This document shows positions 38,901-48,400 of a stretch of 64,000 nucleotides of DNA, piece by piece. A model generated the notes under the pieces. The model saw nothing but the letters and a program-made list of their open reading frames with translations, did no database searches and was not told the DNA's origin. The stretch comes from Cristatella mucedo. Its lineage: Eukaryota; Bryozoa; Phylactolaemata; Cristatellidae. Each line of letters starts with the position of its first letter. Position 1 is the first letter of the stretch. Both the position numbers and the translations under genes were made by a program. The stretch covers positions 124,001 through 188,000 of the forward strand of contig WPIO01000125.1 in assembly GCA_009760855.2 (NCBI GenBank), given 5' to 3'.

Positions 38901-41900
38901 AATATTCCGTTCTTGGAAACGAGTGCAAAGACTAACTCAAATGTGGAAAAAGCATTTATGGACTTGTCCCTTGCCATACTGAACAAGGTCAAGGTATGCA
39001 CTGTGACCCACAGGGTGTAGTGAGAATCGGCTAGTGTGGCTGCACGTGGATGCAGAATTTGCTCCTTTACTTAGCCCACCGATTAGTAGTCTCTTCTTTG
39101 CTGCTCATGAACGTTGCTATGCTCTATCGGTATTGCTTTAGTTGCGATTAGTTGCGGCTGTGGATTGGTCTGTTATGGTCGGTGCCTGTATTCTTTGGCC
39201 ACGGTTAGCAAATAGCAGTGCAAACTAGGGAATCCAGAATGAATGGGTGCATTGCAAACCAGGGACTGCAAGATAATAATAATAATGCATTTGATATAGT
39301 GCCCTCAAAGAACTCAATCTCTTTCTAGGCACTTTACATTTGCTGCAAAAGAAAGCACGATCGAATGGTTAGTGGTAGCATGCTCAATAACAACAAAAAT
39401 AACATGGTTATTGGTGGCATGCACAGGGTCAGCATGCAAGTTTCGTTAGTGGCAGCATGCACAGTGTCAGTACACATAGGCACATAAAGGACGAATCACA
39501 GGGACCCACTAAAAGCTGTGATAAATAGATGCGTTTTTAGTTTCTTTTTAAATGTGGACAAGTCAGGAGATATCGTTATGGAAGTCGGAAGTGAGTTCCA
39601 CACTTTGGGAGCATACGAACTAAAGGCACGGTCTCCAAAAGGATTTGAGATGTGTACGAGTTATGGGTAAACAGTTTGATTCCGAAAAGCAGGTGGTGCG
39701 ATGCTTAGACTGGTGAGGGAGTAGATCTAATAGGTAGGCTGGAGCCAAAGAATGGAGGCGCCTAAAAGTGGGTGACAGAACCTTGAATGGGAGCCAGTGC
39801 AGGTTGGCAAGAAGTGGTGTGATGTGGCAACTTCGACGCTCACGACAGACAAGCCTAGCTGCAGAGTTTTGCAACAGCTGTAAGCGCCTGATTGCACAGG
39901 CCGGTAGACCAGCAAGCAGTGAGTTAAGTCAAGACGGGATGTCACAGATGCATGGACAATGTAGATGTGGTATCCCTGTCTAAACATGCCCGAATTTTAG
40001 CACTGTTATGTAGCTGAAAGTAGGCAGACTTGACTCTGGAGCTGATATGGTCGTCCAATGAAAGGTCACTTTGGAGCATGGACCCTAGATTTCGTGTAGA
40101 TTCAACAGGAGATATGCTAGCTGAGCCGATTTTGATCATCAGCCTTTCCAATTTCTAAATCACACTTGGTTAAATCTTACGGTTACCTATTTCGATAGAT
40201 GCAGAATACTGCTAATCTAGATGATGTTGATGGGACACCCATTGTGCAGAGTTCGTAGAAGTACTGATAGGCATGGGTGACCATGTTTGCCTGTGTGATA
40301 TATTCAAAGCTCATTGCTTGCTCTGCCGAGTTAGTAAATGATATATGTGTGTGCACTGAAGTGATGAGTTGAAGATAGATGTGAAGGTTTGCTCTACTCC
40401 AATGCTTGCCGGTGGTGTTGTGCACCTGTGACGCACTTTTGCTGTGATGCAATCTTACAGAGCTGCTAGTCAGCCACTCTGCATATGCACCCAACTGGGT
40501 GGGCAGCACAGTAGCTAATATCTAATAGCCAATAATGGCAAATATTCAGTAGCCGGTAATCAATTGTGCCTGTGTTTAGTGGCTGAGTAGCACAGCACAA
40601 ATGAAGGTCGATGGTAATCTTCCGTTCAAGATTGCCTAGTATAATGAAGGCCGTGTCTGGAGCTATGAACTTTTTCATGCTGCCAAATATTGACCTTAAA
40701 TAGATATAACCAGAAATAATCAGAAGTGACATCAAATAGCCCCCCACCATCCTTTGCAACAAGTCGAGGACAGCCGTGCGTCCTCTGAAATGCACTCAAA
40801 TTCCTTTAAAAATGGATAAAGCTAGGTGCCAGACGTGTCGGAGTTACGGTTTCTATACTATATCTATTCCACAGTTAAGTGCCTTATTGAAACCTTAGCG
40901 AAAACGTATGCGTATGTCTTAATTCTGGAGGAGAGCCTGATGCTGTGCACCGAGGACTTGCTGCCCTGCTTGACGTCTTCTAGACTTGTCCAGACAAGAA
41001 TCTGTAAACTATTTGTGAGAGCCAAAAAGAAATTGATACACCACTTGTGGCTGCTTTAGATGCATCTAAAACAATTACCTCTAATCCTTCCCATAAACTA
41101 CAAGTGCCTCTTTTGAAATTAATGCTTGCCCTCTCTGGAAACCGACCGACTGATTAATGTGGCAGCTGACGTGGCCACCCAAGCTGCCGAATAGCTCGCA
41201 TCCGTACGAAAAGTAGTTGCCCCTCCTCAAAGTAAGAATCTCGGTGGGCTGGCAGAATAAGAATCAGAATGGGTCGGAGTGTACTGCGGCGGGAAGGGGA
41301 CCGGAACGAGAGAATATCAGCTTCATAAAATCTCGGCACACCGGCTGCGTACATAGGGGTGGCTTAATTTGGTACGGCATTTATCCACGTCAGATGTGCC
41401 ACCGTTAGTAATCACAGAGGCATGAACCCTGGCCTGTCTCTGCGTTCTGCAGAAGCAGTCAGTTTCAATGGTCTCTCTGCCGTGCAGTAGCCGTACTGCT
41501 CTGCAGTGCTGAAATCGACTGTCGTACCGGCATGCATAGTCACACAGGCAGCACTGCGGCAAAATTGCACCAGCATCCACAGTCAATTTATTGGAGCCGT
41601 GTCTCTGCAGTCCAAATCCTTCAAGGGTATCCACTGGCTGCAGTTACCTCCTCGATGACTTGGGCAACCACCCTGATGTATCGAAGTTTGGGGAGAGGTG
41701 TGGTGTGGGGTGGGAGATAAATACAGATATCTGGTAGTGGCATATATCTGTGTAAATTGTTTAGTTTTGTTAGTATGCAGGAGGCTCATCCATCCGCTAT
41801 CACTTTCGCAGACCAAAATGGCATTCCTGTATCAGAGGAAAGCTGTGTAGTAATACTACTACTAGTGTAGTAATTATACTACTACTACTACTACTACTAC

Positions 41901-42486
41901 TAATAATAATAATAATAATAACAATAATAATAATAATGCATTTGATAAAACGCCCTCGGAGGACTCAGAAAACTGTCGTGAGCATTGTAATGCCCACATT
42001 ACATAAAATTTCTTACCGAAGTGCACTGGCTCCCTATAAAGCAGTCTTCCAAGACTTCCAAGTTTAGTCACTTACTTTTAGATCCCTTCATTCTCTTGCA
42101 TCAGCCTACCTATCCGAACCACTTCCTAATCAGGCCAGGCATCGTACCGTTGCTCTTCTGACTCAAAAGTCATTTAGCTGTGCAGCAAACTAATCTCCAA
42201 TCTTTAATCTCACATCCTTTGGAGACCGAGTCGTTAGCTCATATGCCCCGAAGCCTAGAACTCACTCCCGACTGGCGTCATGTCATCCCCTGACTTGACA
42301 TTTAAGCAGATGTTATAAACACACTGGGAGCTCACAGCATTTGCTGGGTCCACAATAATTGTCATTTGTGTGCTTATGCGTGCTGATGCTGTACTCGATA
42401 TCACTAACGATATTGACATGCTTATCTTACAGCAAATGTAAAGTGCGTAGAAAGAGATTTAGTTCTCTGAGGGTGCCGTATAAATG

Positions 42487-42517
<31 letters not shown>

Positions 42518-42683
42518 GCCGAAAAGTAACTTCCAGCATTGTGCTCTGTGAGTGTGATCATCACTTAAGCCGAGGCTTTTCACCTTTGTGTATTTTTATT
42601 TGCAGGCGCCAGGCGCTACTGGAAATAAGCACGGTGACGTGGACATTTCCAAGACTAATGAACCTAAGAAGAGCTGCTGCTAG
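20810..42683 (+). CDS. RAB10: Rab10 small GTPase, complete
   Basis: Membrane-trafficking GTPase of the Rab8/10/13 group. Six exons (20810-20936, 22482-22542, 32822-32960, 38575-38664, 38886-38993, 42606-42683) total 603 bp, exactly 200 residues as in vertebrate Rab10. It starts [20 protein letters not shown], identical to Rab10 over this stretch. Motifs: P-loop GDSGVGKT (16-23), switch I FISTIGIDF, DTAGQE (64-69, Gln68), Thr73, which LRRK2 phosphorylates in mammals, NKCD (122-125), ETSAK (150-154) and a C-terminal Cys-Cys for geranylgeranylation. The hypervariable tail (residues 176-198) differs from vertebrates, as usual. A 10.3-kb second intron and a 5.6-kb third intron are filled with repeats. 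Start chosen as the first ATG, matching the family N-terminus. Confidence 0.97.
21139..21167 (+). repeat. Long guanine runs in Rab10 intron 1
   Basis: Nine G, AA, then eighteen G about 200 bp after exon 1: a candidate G-quadruplex former on the sense RNA. Confidence 0.8.
21376..21473 (-). mobile_element. LINE family 2, 3' end
   Basis: Antisense 3' terminus (CTGTAGCTCCACAAAGCCAC ... GCAGCTTTCGGT), flush with a sense copy to its right. Confidence 0.65.
21474..21897 (+). mobile_element. LINE family 2, C-terminal domain and 3' UTR
   Basis: Encodes [28 protein letters not shown] and [17 protein letters not shown], the standard C-terminal signature of L2/CR1 LINE ORF2, then a 3' UTR ending near GTGGAGTTACAGACGG. 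It differs from family 1 (AWNSLP type, ATT tail). Confidence 0.8.
21898..22215 (-). mobile_element. LINE family 2, C-terminal domain
   Basis: Antisense partner of the preceding copy: minus strand reads [16 protein letters not shown] and ETKSVGYRM. Forms a large inverted repeat with 21474-21897. Confidence 0.8.
22482..22542 (+). CDS. RAB10: Rab10 exon 2
   Basis: Acceptor GCTTATAG, donor GTGAGC. Encodes [19 protein letters not shown] and two bases of Trp63. Confidence 0.97.
22700..25653 (+). other. Rab10 intron 2, no gene recognised
   Basis: Pyrimidine-rich low complexity at about 23030-23400; otherwise no recognised exon or repeat. Confidence 0.5.
25654..25826 (-). mobile_element. SINE family A (tRNA-derived, LINE-type tail)
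   Basis: On the minus strand: tRNA-like head with an A-box-like TGGCCCACTGA and a B-box-like GGGCTCGAGCC, then GAAGCGCCCGAATAGAGA...CTCTGGGCGCT, the same stem-loop as the LINE family 1 end. Confidence 0.8.
26545..27130 (+). mobile_element. LINE family 1, diverged 3' part
   Basis: TTGTCTGTCGTGAATGTCGC, CGAATCCTTTGGAGATC, CAAAGCCTGGAGCTCACTCC and a decayed stem-loop (TTAAGTGCCTAGAAGGAGAT). No ATT tail remains. Confidence 0.75.
27140..28660 (+). other. Rab10 intron 2, nothing recognised
   Basis: No exon or known repeat identified. Confidence 0.45.
28668..28792 (-). mobile_element. SINE family A
   Basis: Antisense tail (CATTTGTACAGCACCCAACG) and stem-loop, then the tRNA-like head with CACGACCTTGGTCGTTAAAG. 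Confidence 0.7.
29063..29168 (+). repeat. (TA)n/(TG)n compound microsatellite
   Basis: Alternating TATATA, TGTGTG and TATG repeats abutting a SINE tail. Confidence 0.9.
29169..29296 (-). mobile_element. SINE family A
   Basis: Antisense: AATTCATTTGTATAGCACCC tail, stem-loop, then GGGCTCAAGCCCACGACCTG head and GCACCTTACCCTCGGCCAAA. Confidence 0.75.
29297..29385 (-). mobile_element. Partial tRNA-derived SINE head
   Basis: AGCAGGACTCGAACCCACGA is a B-box in antisense, with a degraded A-box side. Adjoins the SINE A copy; family not assigned. Confidence 0.5.
29400..30120 (+). other. Rab10 intron 2, only a short tandem duplication
   Basis: A ~33-bp direct duplication (TAGACAGTGTTGTTAGTRTC) near 29571-29632; nothing else recognised. 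Confidence 0.5.
30124..30480 (+). mobile_element. LINE family 2, diverged 3' part
   Basis: TTACTTAAAGACTGTCGGC, CTGCTGCCGATTATAGCACG and a 3' end GAATTGCATGGAGCTACAGA collinear with the 21.5 kb copy. Confidence 0.7.
30698..30868 (-). mobile_element. SINE family B (tRNA-derived)
   Basis: Minus strand: ATGGCTCTCACTAGG A-box region, GGGCTCGAATCC B-box, a body with CACTGCAAGCGGTGGTGATA, and the tail ACAAAAGAGGCTGTTTAATC. It lacks the LINE family 1 stem-loop. Confidence 0.75.
31063..31155 (+). repeat. Direct repeat, left copy (~92 bp)
   Basis: GTTGTGTGATAAATAGCGGC through GGTCTTTTCTCTTATAT; near-identical to 32131-32222, about 1.07 kb away. Confidence 0.8.
32131..32222 (+). repeat. Direct repeat, right copy (~92 bp)
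   Basis: GTTGTGTGATAAATAGCAGC through GGTGTTTTCTCTTATAT; a few mismatches against the left copy. Confidence 0.8.
32452..32628 (-). mobile_element. SINE family B
   Basis: Same plan as 30698-30868: tail side TTAACAGCCTCATTTGTATA, body CACCACTTGCAGTTGGCAAT, tRNA-like head CAGGATCGAACCAACGAC. Confidence 0.75.
32822..32960 (+). CDS. RAB10: Rab10 exon 3
   Basis: Acceptor ATGTTCAG, donor [26 protein letters not shown] through WLRNIDE: switch II with catalytic Gln68 and Thr73. Confidence 0.97.
33657..33760 (-). mobile_element. LINE-type 3' tail
   Basis: (AAT)n then CTACATAGCACCCTATGTGA and a decayed stem-loop, antisense. Confidence 0.55.
33775..33912 (+). repeat. Repeat C, copy 1
   Basis: AAGTTATCCCACTTAGGCAA, TTATTATGCTTAGTCAAG, CACGCTGAAGACTTACG and CACTCAATCGTGCAC recur in the same order at 37930-38066. 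Possibly the internal 3' UTR of a third LINE lineage. Confidence 0.55.
34000..37845 (+). other. Rab10 intron 3, no gene recognised
   Basis: Contains C-runs near 34382 and 37183, a 26-bp triplication at 35641-35718 and pyrimidine tracts. No exon-like homology. Confidence 0.5.
35641..35718 (+). repeat. 26-bp tandem triplication
   Basis: Three units of CCTTATATACCTTTGGTGGC plus CTGGCTA-type ends, almost identical, so recent. Confidence 0.9.
37930..38066 (+). repeat. Repeat C, copy 2
   Basis: AAGGTATCCTGCTTAAGCAA ... CACCAAAGACTGACG ... ATTCAATCATGCAC, collinear with 33775-33912. Confidence 0.55.
38068..38222 (+). mobile_element. SINE family A, sense copy
   Basis: CTGGTTTGGCCCAATTGTTA (A-box side), GAGGTCGTGGGCTGGGAGCC (decayed B-box), then CATATGTAAAGCACCAGAAT, TTAAGTTCTCTTAGGGCACT and an AATTAAATT tail: the LINE-like 3' end read directly. 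Confidence 0.8.
38575..38664 (+). CDS. RAB10: Rab10 exon 4
   Basis: Acceptor CTTCCTAG, donor GTGAGT; 30 codons HANEDVEKM to ERGRA including the guanine-binding NKCD. Confidence 0.97.
38886..38993 (+). CDS. RAB10: Rab10 exon 5
   Basis: Acceptor TTTTTTAG, donor GTATGC; 36 codons [15 protein letters not shown] to LNKVK, phase 0 both sides. Confidence 0.96.
39272..40168 (-). mobile_element. LINE family 1, 3' half (~0.9 kb)
   Basis: Antisense (AAT)n, stem-loop, 3' UTR, then coding: [37 protein letters not shown] and the RT-thumb end with [13 protein letters not shown]-like sequence. Best-preserved 3' half in antisense. Confidence 0.88.
40171..41850 (+). other. Rab10 intron 5, no gene recognised
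   Basis: No exon or known repeat seen between the LINE and the ACT microsatellite. Confidence 0.45.
41851..41937 (+). repeat. (ACT)n/(AAT)n microsatellite
   Basis: ACT units run into AAT units; the AAT part is the tail of the adjoining antisense LINE fragment. Confidence 0.9.
41902..41974 (-). mobile_element. LINE family 1 tail, antisense
   Basis: AATAATGCATTTGATAAAAC and half of the stem-loop, joined head-on to a sense copy at about 41975. Confidence 0.7.
41975..42518 (+). mobile_element. LINE family 1, 3' half
   Basis: C-terminal coding region, 3' UTR, stem-loop (GCAAATGTAAAGTGCGTAGA) and (ATT)n, ending 87 bp before Rab10 exon 6. Confidence 0.85.
42606..42683 (+). CDS. RAB10: Rab10 exon 6 (C-terminus, CC prenylation motif)
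   Basis: Acceptor TTTGCAG, 25 codons and TAG at 42681-42683. DVDIS is shared with Rab10; it ends KKSCC. In phase with exon 5 across a 3.6-kb intron. Confidence 0.94.
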   Translation, partial: APGATGNKHGDVDISKTNEPKKSCC

Positions 42684-43040
42684 CCTGCTGCCCGCCGAAA
42701 GCCACAGCCAGCCACGTCTGTAGGGGAAGGCAGCCTGCTAGCCTGGCTGCCGAGCGCAGCCTGGCTGCTGCCCGGCCCCCCCCCATGCTGTTGCTGCTAG
42801 GTGGCTGCACTAGCTATCAGCTATCGTTCACTGCCAGCTCTCGTAGGACTCGTTTGTGTGCCTGTCAGGGCGGGCGTGTGTGGGTGTTTACTCTGACGAC
42901 CGGAACTCTCTGTCTTCCTTGACTGCCATCTGAAGTGTCGATGACAATGGTGGCAGCTGTTTAGGAACGGCTGCTCGTATGGTACAGTGTCACTGCTCAC
43001 TGAGCTTCCTCTTCTGTCAAGCAGATGCAGCCAGATGCTG

Positions 43041-43051
43041 AGAGAGAGAGA

Positions 43052-43102
<51 letters not shown>
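43041..43102 (+). repeat. (AG)n microsatellite
   Basis: About 30 AG units with one GGG interruption. Confidence 0.95.
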
Positions 43103-43105
<3 letters not shown>

Positions 43106-43983
43106 GAGTACTTATAAAATACAGCCGAGCCACTTTTACGAGTGGAGCGGTTGACTAATTAATGATTGCGCCCTGTGGGTCCTGGTATTTTCCTGGTCGA
43201 CTTTGCAGAGTCTTCTACATCTCTAGTTGTAGGTCGTGTATTGTTTCAACGTAGAATCTTTTGGCTGGTGTTCCATGTACTTACCCTTACAGCTTTGGTG
43301 AGATACAGCTGCCAAGTCCTCGCATCGTTTGGGCCGCGACTCGCTTTAGTTTGTCCATCCAAACGCTGCGGTCGTAGTCATTGGGAATGTGTAGGCTAAC
43401 TAGGCGATATTGTCAAGGCGTCTTGCTTACATAATGCTGTCATTTTCGTCTGCTGCTCAGACAAAGCCTGGTGTGAACAGCCCGACCAGACAGTGTTTCG
43501 CTTGTATGGCCTCTTTTTTAATGACACATAATGCAGCCTTTTTAAGTTATAATTTTCATTTGTTAGTTTTGCAATAGCCTTTGTTAGTATACTGGGCAAT
43601 GGGGATTTTGCCAGATGATGGAAATTTTTGGTGTGCAGGCTTGTGTTAAGTCTTTAAACTGGTCTGAAGCACTGTCATTTATAACCTTCGGATGCTTATA
43701 GCTATTAATTAAATCAGTGCGGTCAATGAGTTGGTATATTATGCATATGTAATGTACTGATGGGCACCATTGGCCTTATTTATCGTACTTCTAAGCATGT
43801 TTTGGTTCCTGCACTTTCTTTGTTCTTGTTTTCCTCCCATTCTCTTCCTTCTCCCTTCCACTCTCGCATCCTCTCTCTCTCTCGCCCTCTCTTTCCTGTC
43901 ACTATATTTCTTTTTCCTCTACCTTGTGCTACCTTGTACCTCTACCTTGTCCCTCTACCCTCTACTCCCTTACCTCTACCTCG

Positions 43984-43986
<3 letters not shown>

Positions 43987-44043
<57 letters not shown>

Positions 44044-44066
44044 CTCTCTCTCCCCTCTCTCTCCCC
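43987..44066 (+). repeat. (CT)n microsatellite
   Basis: About 27 CT units, then imperfect CCCCTCT repeats. Confidence 0.95.
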
Positions 44067-44432
44067 GTAGCTCAAGGCAGTTGACATTGGTGTTTGCAAC
44101 ATATATAGTGTTTTGAGAAGCCAACATCAGCGAAATAAAAAAGCACCGTGCCGAGTTTTTGGTTAACCTTGCATTTCTGGCTGAAAAAGATTCGTGAAAT
44201 AGCCGAGAAAAAATCAACTGACCGCTGTGGCCAGCCGTTCTCTTTAAAATAACAAAGCCTATACGGAAATAACTAACATGTATCCCCGTGATATAAGAGA
44301 ATCAGTCACAAAATCATAACAGTTCACTTCCTGTTTTGGTTTAGCTGACCACATAGAAGTGAGTCTTTCTCATCGAAGATAGCTTGCTGATATTTACACA
44401 GAATTTTAACAGCAGTGAAGATAGCAATAAAA

Positions 44433-44850
44433 AAAATTGTATTTGTAAGAACTAAATCTCTGCCACTTAGCATCTGCTGCAGTGGAAGCATTCAAATGGT
44501 TATCGATAGTTAGGAGTCTCACCGAGAATAAGCACTCAACGGACTATTCATACGGATCCAGCATATACTGTGATGAACAAGTGGTTCTTTAGTTTATTTT
44601 GTCTATGTTGTCATATCGCTGGGTGTCGTGGCGTCAGTAAAAAGCTAGTTTCCGTCTATAGGAGTATACGAACTCAAGGCCAGGTCTCAATTTCTTCTTT
44701 GTTCCGTAATTGAAAATATGCGAACTTGACTGGAGTTGATGCGGTCATCTATTCAAAGGCCACTTTGGAACAGAATCGACTTCGTGGAGATACTGAAGGC
44801 AATATGCTGGCAGAGCCCATTTTGTGAGTGCACTACCACGATTAGTCATC
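44433..44850 (-). mobile_element. LINE family 1, diverged 3' part
   Basis: Antisense stem-loop remnant (GAACTAAATCTCTGCCACTT), 3' UTR, C-terminal coding and part of the RT end (GCGAACTTGACTGGAGTTGA). Confidence 0.7.
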
Positions 44851-44914
44851 AAAGGGTGAGCTGAAGCCGGTGAAGGTGATGCCGAAGTAAACCAGCTCCG
44901 GTTTGACATAAGTG

Positions 44915-45062
44915 CACGGTACCCACTTTAGCACAGCAGGGTAAGGTGCTCGCTTAACGACAGGGTCGTGGGCTTGAGCTCTGAGGCACATGTTCAGCGC
45001 CTGGATCGGACTAAGGTCTGTGAAGGCGCTATGAAAAAGGAAACTGTATTTTATCATTAATG
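44915..45062 (+). mobile_element. SINE family A, sense, diverged
   Basis: GGGTAAGGTGCTCGCTTAAC, GGGTCGTGGGCTTGAGCTCT (B-box), then CAGCGCCTGGATCGGACTAA and GAAGGCGCTATGA. Lies just downstream of the EFCAB9 stop in opposite orientation. Confidence 0.65.
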
Positions 45063-45166
45063 CATACGTCAAAAGTTCATGATTGTAGCTGACTTGGCGA
45101 CCGAAGCAGTGCGGCCTAGATGGTAAGCGGCGCACTGAAGCGGCCGTAGTGCGCCTACTCGAGGAT

Positions 45167-45409
45167 TTACTTGGGATTAATCTGCAGGCACGAGGGAATC
45201 GCCAGCTTCTGGCCCATTTTCTCCTCCACCTCTTCGATAAGTGACCTGAGGGTACCGTCCTTCTGCATTTGGAGTAGCAGGCGCTTCTTCTCCAGCGTGA
45301 CGGCGTCATGTTTAAGCTTTGCTGCCTTCTCCTTGGCGACTCGGTCAATTTCGTTTTGACGGTCAATGCAAGCCATGGCAAACATCTTGAATTCCTTGTA
45401 GTCCAGCTC
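45167..45409 (-). CDS. EFCAB9: EFCAB9 exon 4
   Basis: Acceptor TCAATAG; ELDYKEFK completes EF loop 4, then a Lys/Glu-rich tail to QINPK and a TAA stop at 45169-45167. Confidence 0.93.
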   Translation of the reverse strand, partial: ELDYKEFKMFAMACIDRQNEIDRVAKEKAAKLKHDAVTLEKKRLLLQMQKDGTLRSLIEEVEEKMGQKLAIPSCLQINPK

Positions 45410-48400
45410 CTATTGAAAACGCATTATAGAATGGCTGTGGGAAGAGCTAGGCAGGCTGGACAAAGTACTCGTATTTCGGTTTAATTAGTCGAATGGTAGG
45501 ACTAGCTCAAGCTCCCTTGGAATTGAGATAGGTGAACGAAGTGATTGGCGACGAGAGATTAACCTACCGCCGGGATGACGCAAATCCAGCGTTCACACAC
45601 TGGGCTTTCAATGCAAAGGACCGGAGTTAATCATTGAACCCTTGAAATTTCACTGTGTAAAGTGTACTGACGTAAAAGCTATCATACATTGAATGGACCT
45701 TGATACCTCAAGCTCCCTCGCATGACCGCGAGTTCTTTAATTGCAGGAAGCTGTCCTTTCAGTAATTGATTTGAATAGATCGCCGATATTTGTGCTTGTT
45801 TCAGCACTGAACTAGTCCGTTTATTTGGCAGGGATGTGATGTAGATTGCTGCAAGTGTATTGATGACCATTGAAAACAAGCCTTTTTGGCAAGATATTCC
45901 AAGAAGCTGCGTCCACAACCTTGTGTCCACTCTCCACAATTGCCCCGAGTTGCAGAAGCTTTTGGCAAGCCGGTTTCAAGCAATTAAGGATAAGGATGTC
46001 GCGAAACGTGTTGTTCGCGATGTGTGTTTCTTAAGTAGACTCGTGCGATGCGGGCAAAGTTGTGAGGCGAGAAACGTCCCACTTTAGTTAGAGCGTCTTT
46101 GATTTAAAAAAAAATGAAGAAACGACCATCATCGAACGCAAATGTATTATGTTCAGGCTCGAGTTTCATTTTATGAAAGGAGCTGCGATAGATTTCGGTT
46201 GATCAACGGATACAGAGCAAAATTCTTATCCTGACTCGTAATGCCCGCCGTGACTTTGGCTCCTTCATACCTAGCTAAACTGCCGCTTCAGCATCGTCGT
46301 GCCCTCAAGTCCTCTACCGACAGTAAATTAGCTATTTCATTCCTTCGCTTAAAGACCGTTGGCGATAGAAGCCTTTGCTCTACAGGTCATATACTGTGCA
46401 ACTCAATTGTACGATTCCGCAACGACAAGGCGCTCTCCTGCAGCTTACTTCTATTCTGCTGCCGACTGTGGCAGGCACATCTTTCACAGCCGTCCTGCGC
46501 TTCTATTTTCATGTAATTAACTTACTCCATCGCTCTCCTGACTCAGCCGCGGTTCACACTTTTTTTTTTGTCGTTGTTGCGTGAGATGAAGTCTGTTGGC
46601 TACCGTATGCGCACACGGAAAGTCGTTTAGGCTTTTTAGTGCGCCGTAAGAAAAACCTCGAGACGTTTCGGAGTTACTGAAGGAGTTGCCGAAAATCAAG
46701 CTGCAAGCGCTGCCTACCTTGTCCCCTGACAGGTCAAATTCCTTGAAAATATCTTTAATAGCATCGTCTCGGAAATTGAATAAGAAACCGAAGTTGGCAA
46801 ACTCTTCTACCGACACCGCGCTGGAGCCGTCGGCATTCAGAAAGTCGAACACAGTTCGCGAGTGGCAGTAGATGAACTGCTTTTCGAGGCTGTCCTACGG
46901 CGAGAGTGCCCGACTCGTTTCATTCAAGTGCCACGATTTGACTTAAAGCGGACTCGTCCGACTTATCGAACTTATCGACTGACGACGAATGCATTGGGTG
47001 CGACTCACCTTTACCGCTACCAGGATGCATATAATGACATAAAACTCATTAAAGTCTATCTGGCCCGAGCCGTCGAAGTCAAGCATGTCGAAGATTTTGT
47101 AAATCTGTCCCCTATTGAGATCCGTCGAGTGCTTCATGAAGTGGTAAAATATGATGTCTGGAAAGACGAAGGAAATCCCTGAATAAATGGAGAAAATCTC
47201 GCCAGCTGAATAAGTCGACGCGCGCGCGCTCGAGCGAGCTTAGGCGCCGCACGGTAGAGCTCCTCGCCAGAGCGCGAGTCACGAGACTGCTTTCCCGCCG
47301 GGACAGACCGTACGTGTCCTACCCCTCTTGAGCATGCTGCCGATTTCTGGAGCGCAGCGGTGACTGGACGCGTCGAGATCGCCTGGCTTTAGAGCTCAAT
47401 CTGTCGGCGTGGGGATCTGCGTCTACCGCCATTCTGGACGCTTTGTGCAAACTCGGAGGTAGGGCGGCTAACCTGACGTAGAACCAGCCTTTCGAGGTTC
47501 GAGCAAGCGCCGTATGCAGCGCGATTTACAGAAACCCTGCGGTTACTTCAATTGCTTTACCGACTGCTTAGACTGGGCACGCCGGTTGCTAATGGCTGCG
47601 TCCGAGCGGCGTGTCCCCGGCTGTGCATACTGCCGCGTGCACGTTGTGGTTTGAATGGACAGGCCATCTTTGAGGTAAGCCTACGCTACCAACGTCGCAC
47701 ATAATAATGGAGGCACGTTTCTTCCTACTGCAGACCGGCGCCACCTCGTGGAACTTTCTGGCAAGGTAGGAGCTGGGAAGCGCAAGCCGAAAGACGGGTG
47801 CCGTAGCAGCGGCGATAGCACCGCTCAGGAAGGTCACAGGCTCCGGGTTCCTGCACGCCCTCCATCCCAGCCGCTGAATGCGGATGGCGAATAGAAAGAG
47901 CTGATTTTATGAGCGCACGAAGTACATCTACGGCCTCTCGCTTTGCCCCTCTCACGTAAGCACGCGCAAGCGCGCAAACTCGTCAGGTGAAGGCGCGCGT
48001 CGAGCCTTGGAGCGGTTAGCGCGCGCATGCGGCCTAACAACGAATGGACGGCGTAAATGCTGTCGGGAACAGCTGGAATTAGCACCAGACGACGGTAGCA
48101 TAAGAAATGAAGGTACGGTCTCCAAAGGACTTGAGGTTGGTTTGAAGCATAGCTAAACGGCGAGATTCACAAGTGCAGATGGTACGATGCCTAGCTTGAT
48201 TAGGCGGTAAAGTATTTCATATCCGTAGCGTTGTATCCGCTCGAACCTCGCTAGTTCAAGTAGCAGAGCCGCTACATCCCGTCTGTGTCCTCAGCTGGAG
48301 CAACAGAAAGAAGAGACCTTAGAGCGAGTGACAGAACCTTGAAGTCGACGACGCTTCTCGATAGGAAGCCAGCGCAGGTCGGCGAGAAGTCGGCGGTTGC

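Larger units (their letters stand above)
42684..44430 (+). other. Rab10 3' UTR and downstream spacer
   Basis: GC-rich just after the stop, then two large microsatellites. The first canonical AATAAA is at 44134-44139, far downstream, so the real poly(A) site is undetermined. No gene seen. Confidence 0.45.

Noticed and set aside
45860-46087. 75-codon frame (MTIENKPFWQDIPRSCVHN...) in EFCAB9 intron 3
   Set aside because: Looks protein-like but has no recognisable family or splice context, and an overlapping minus-strand frame is equally open.
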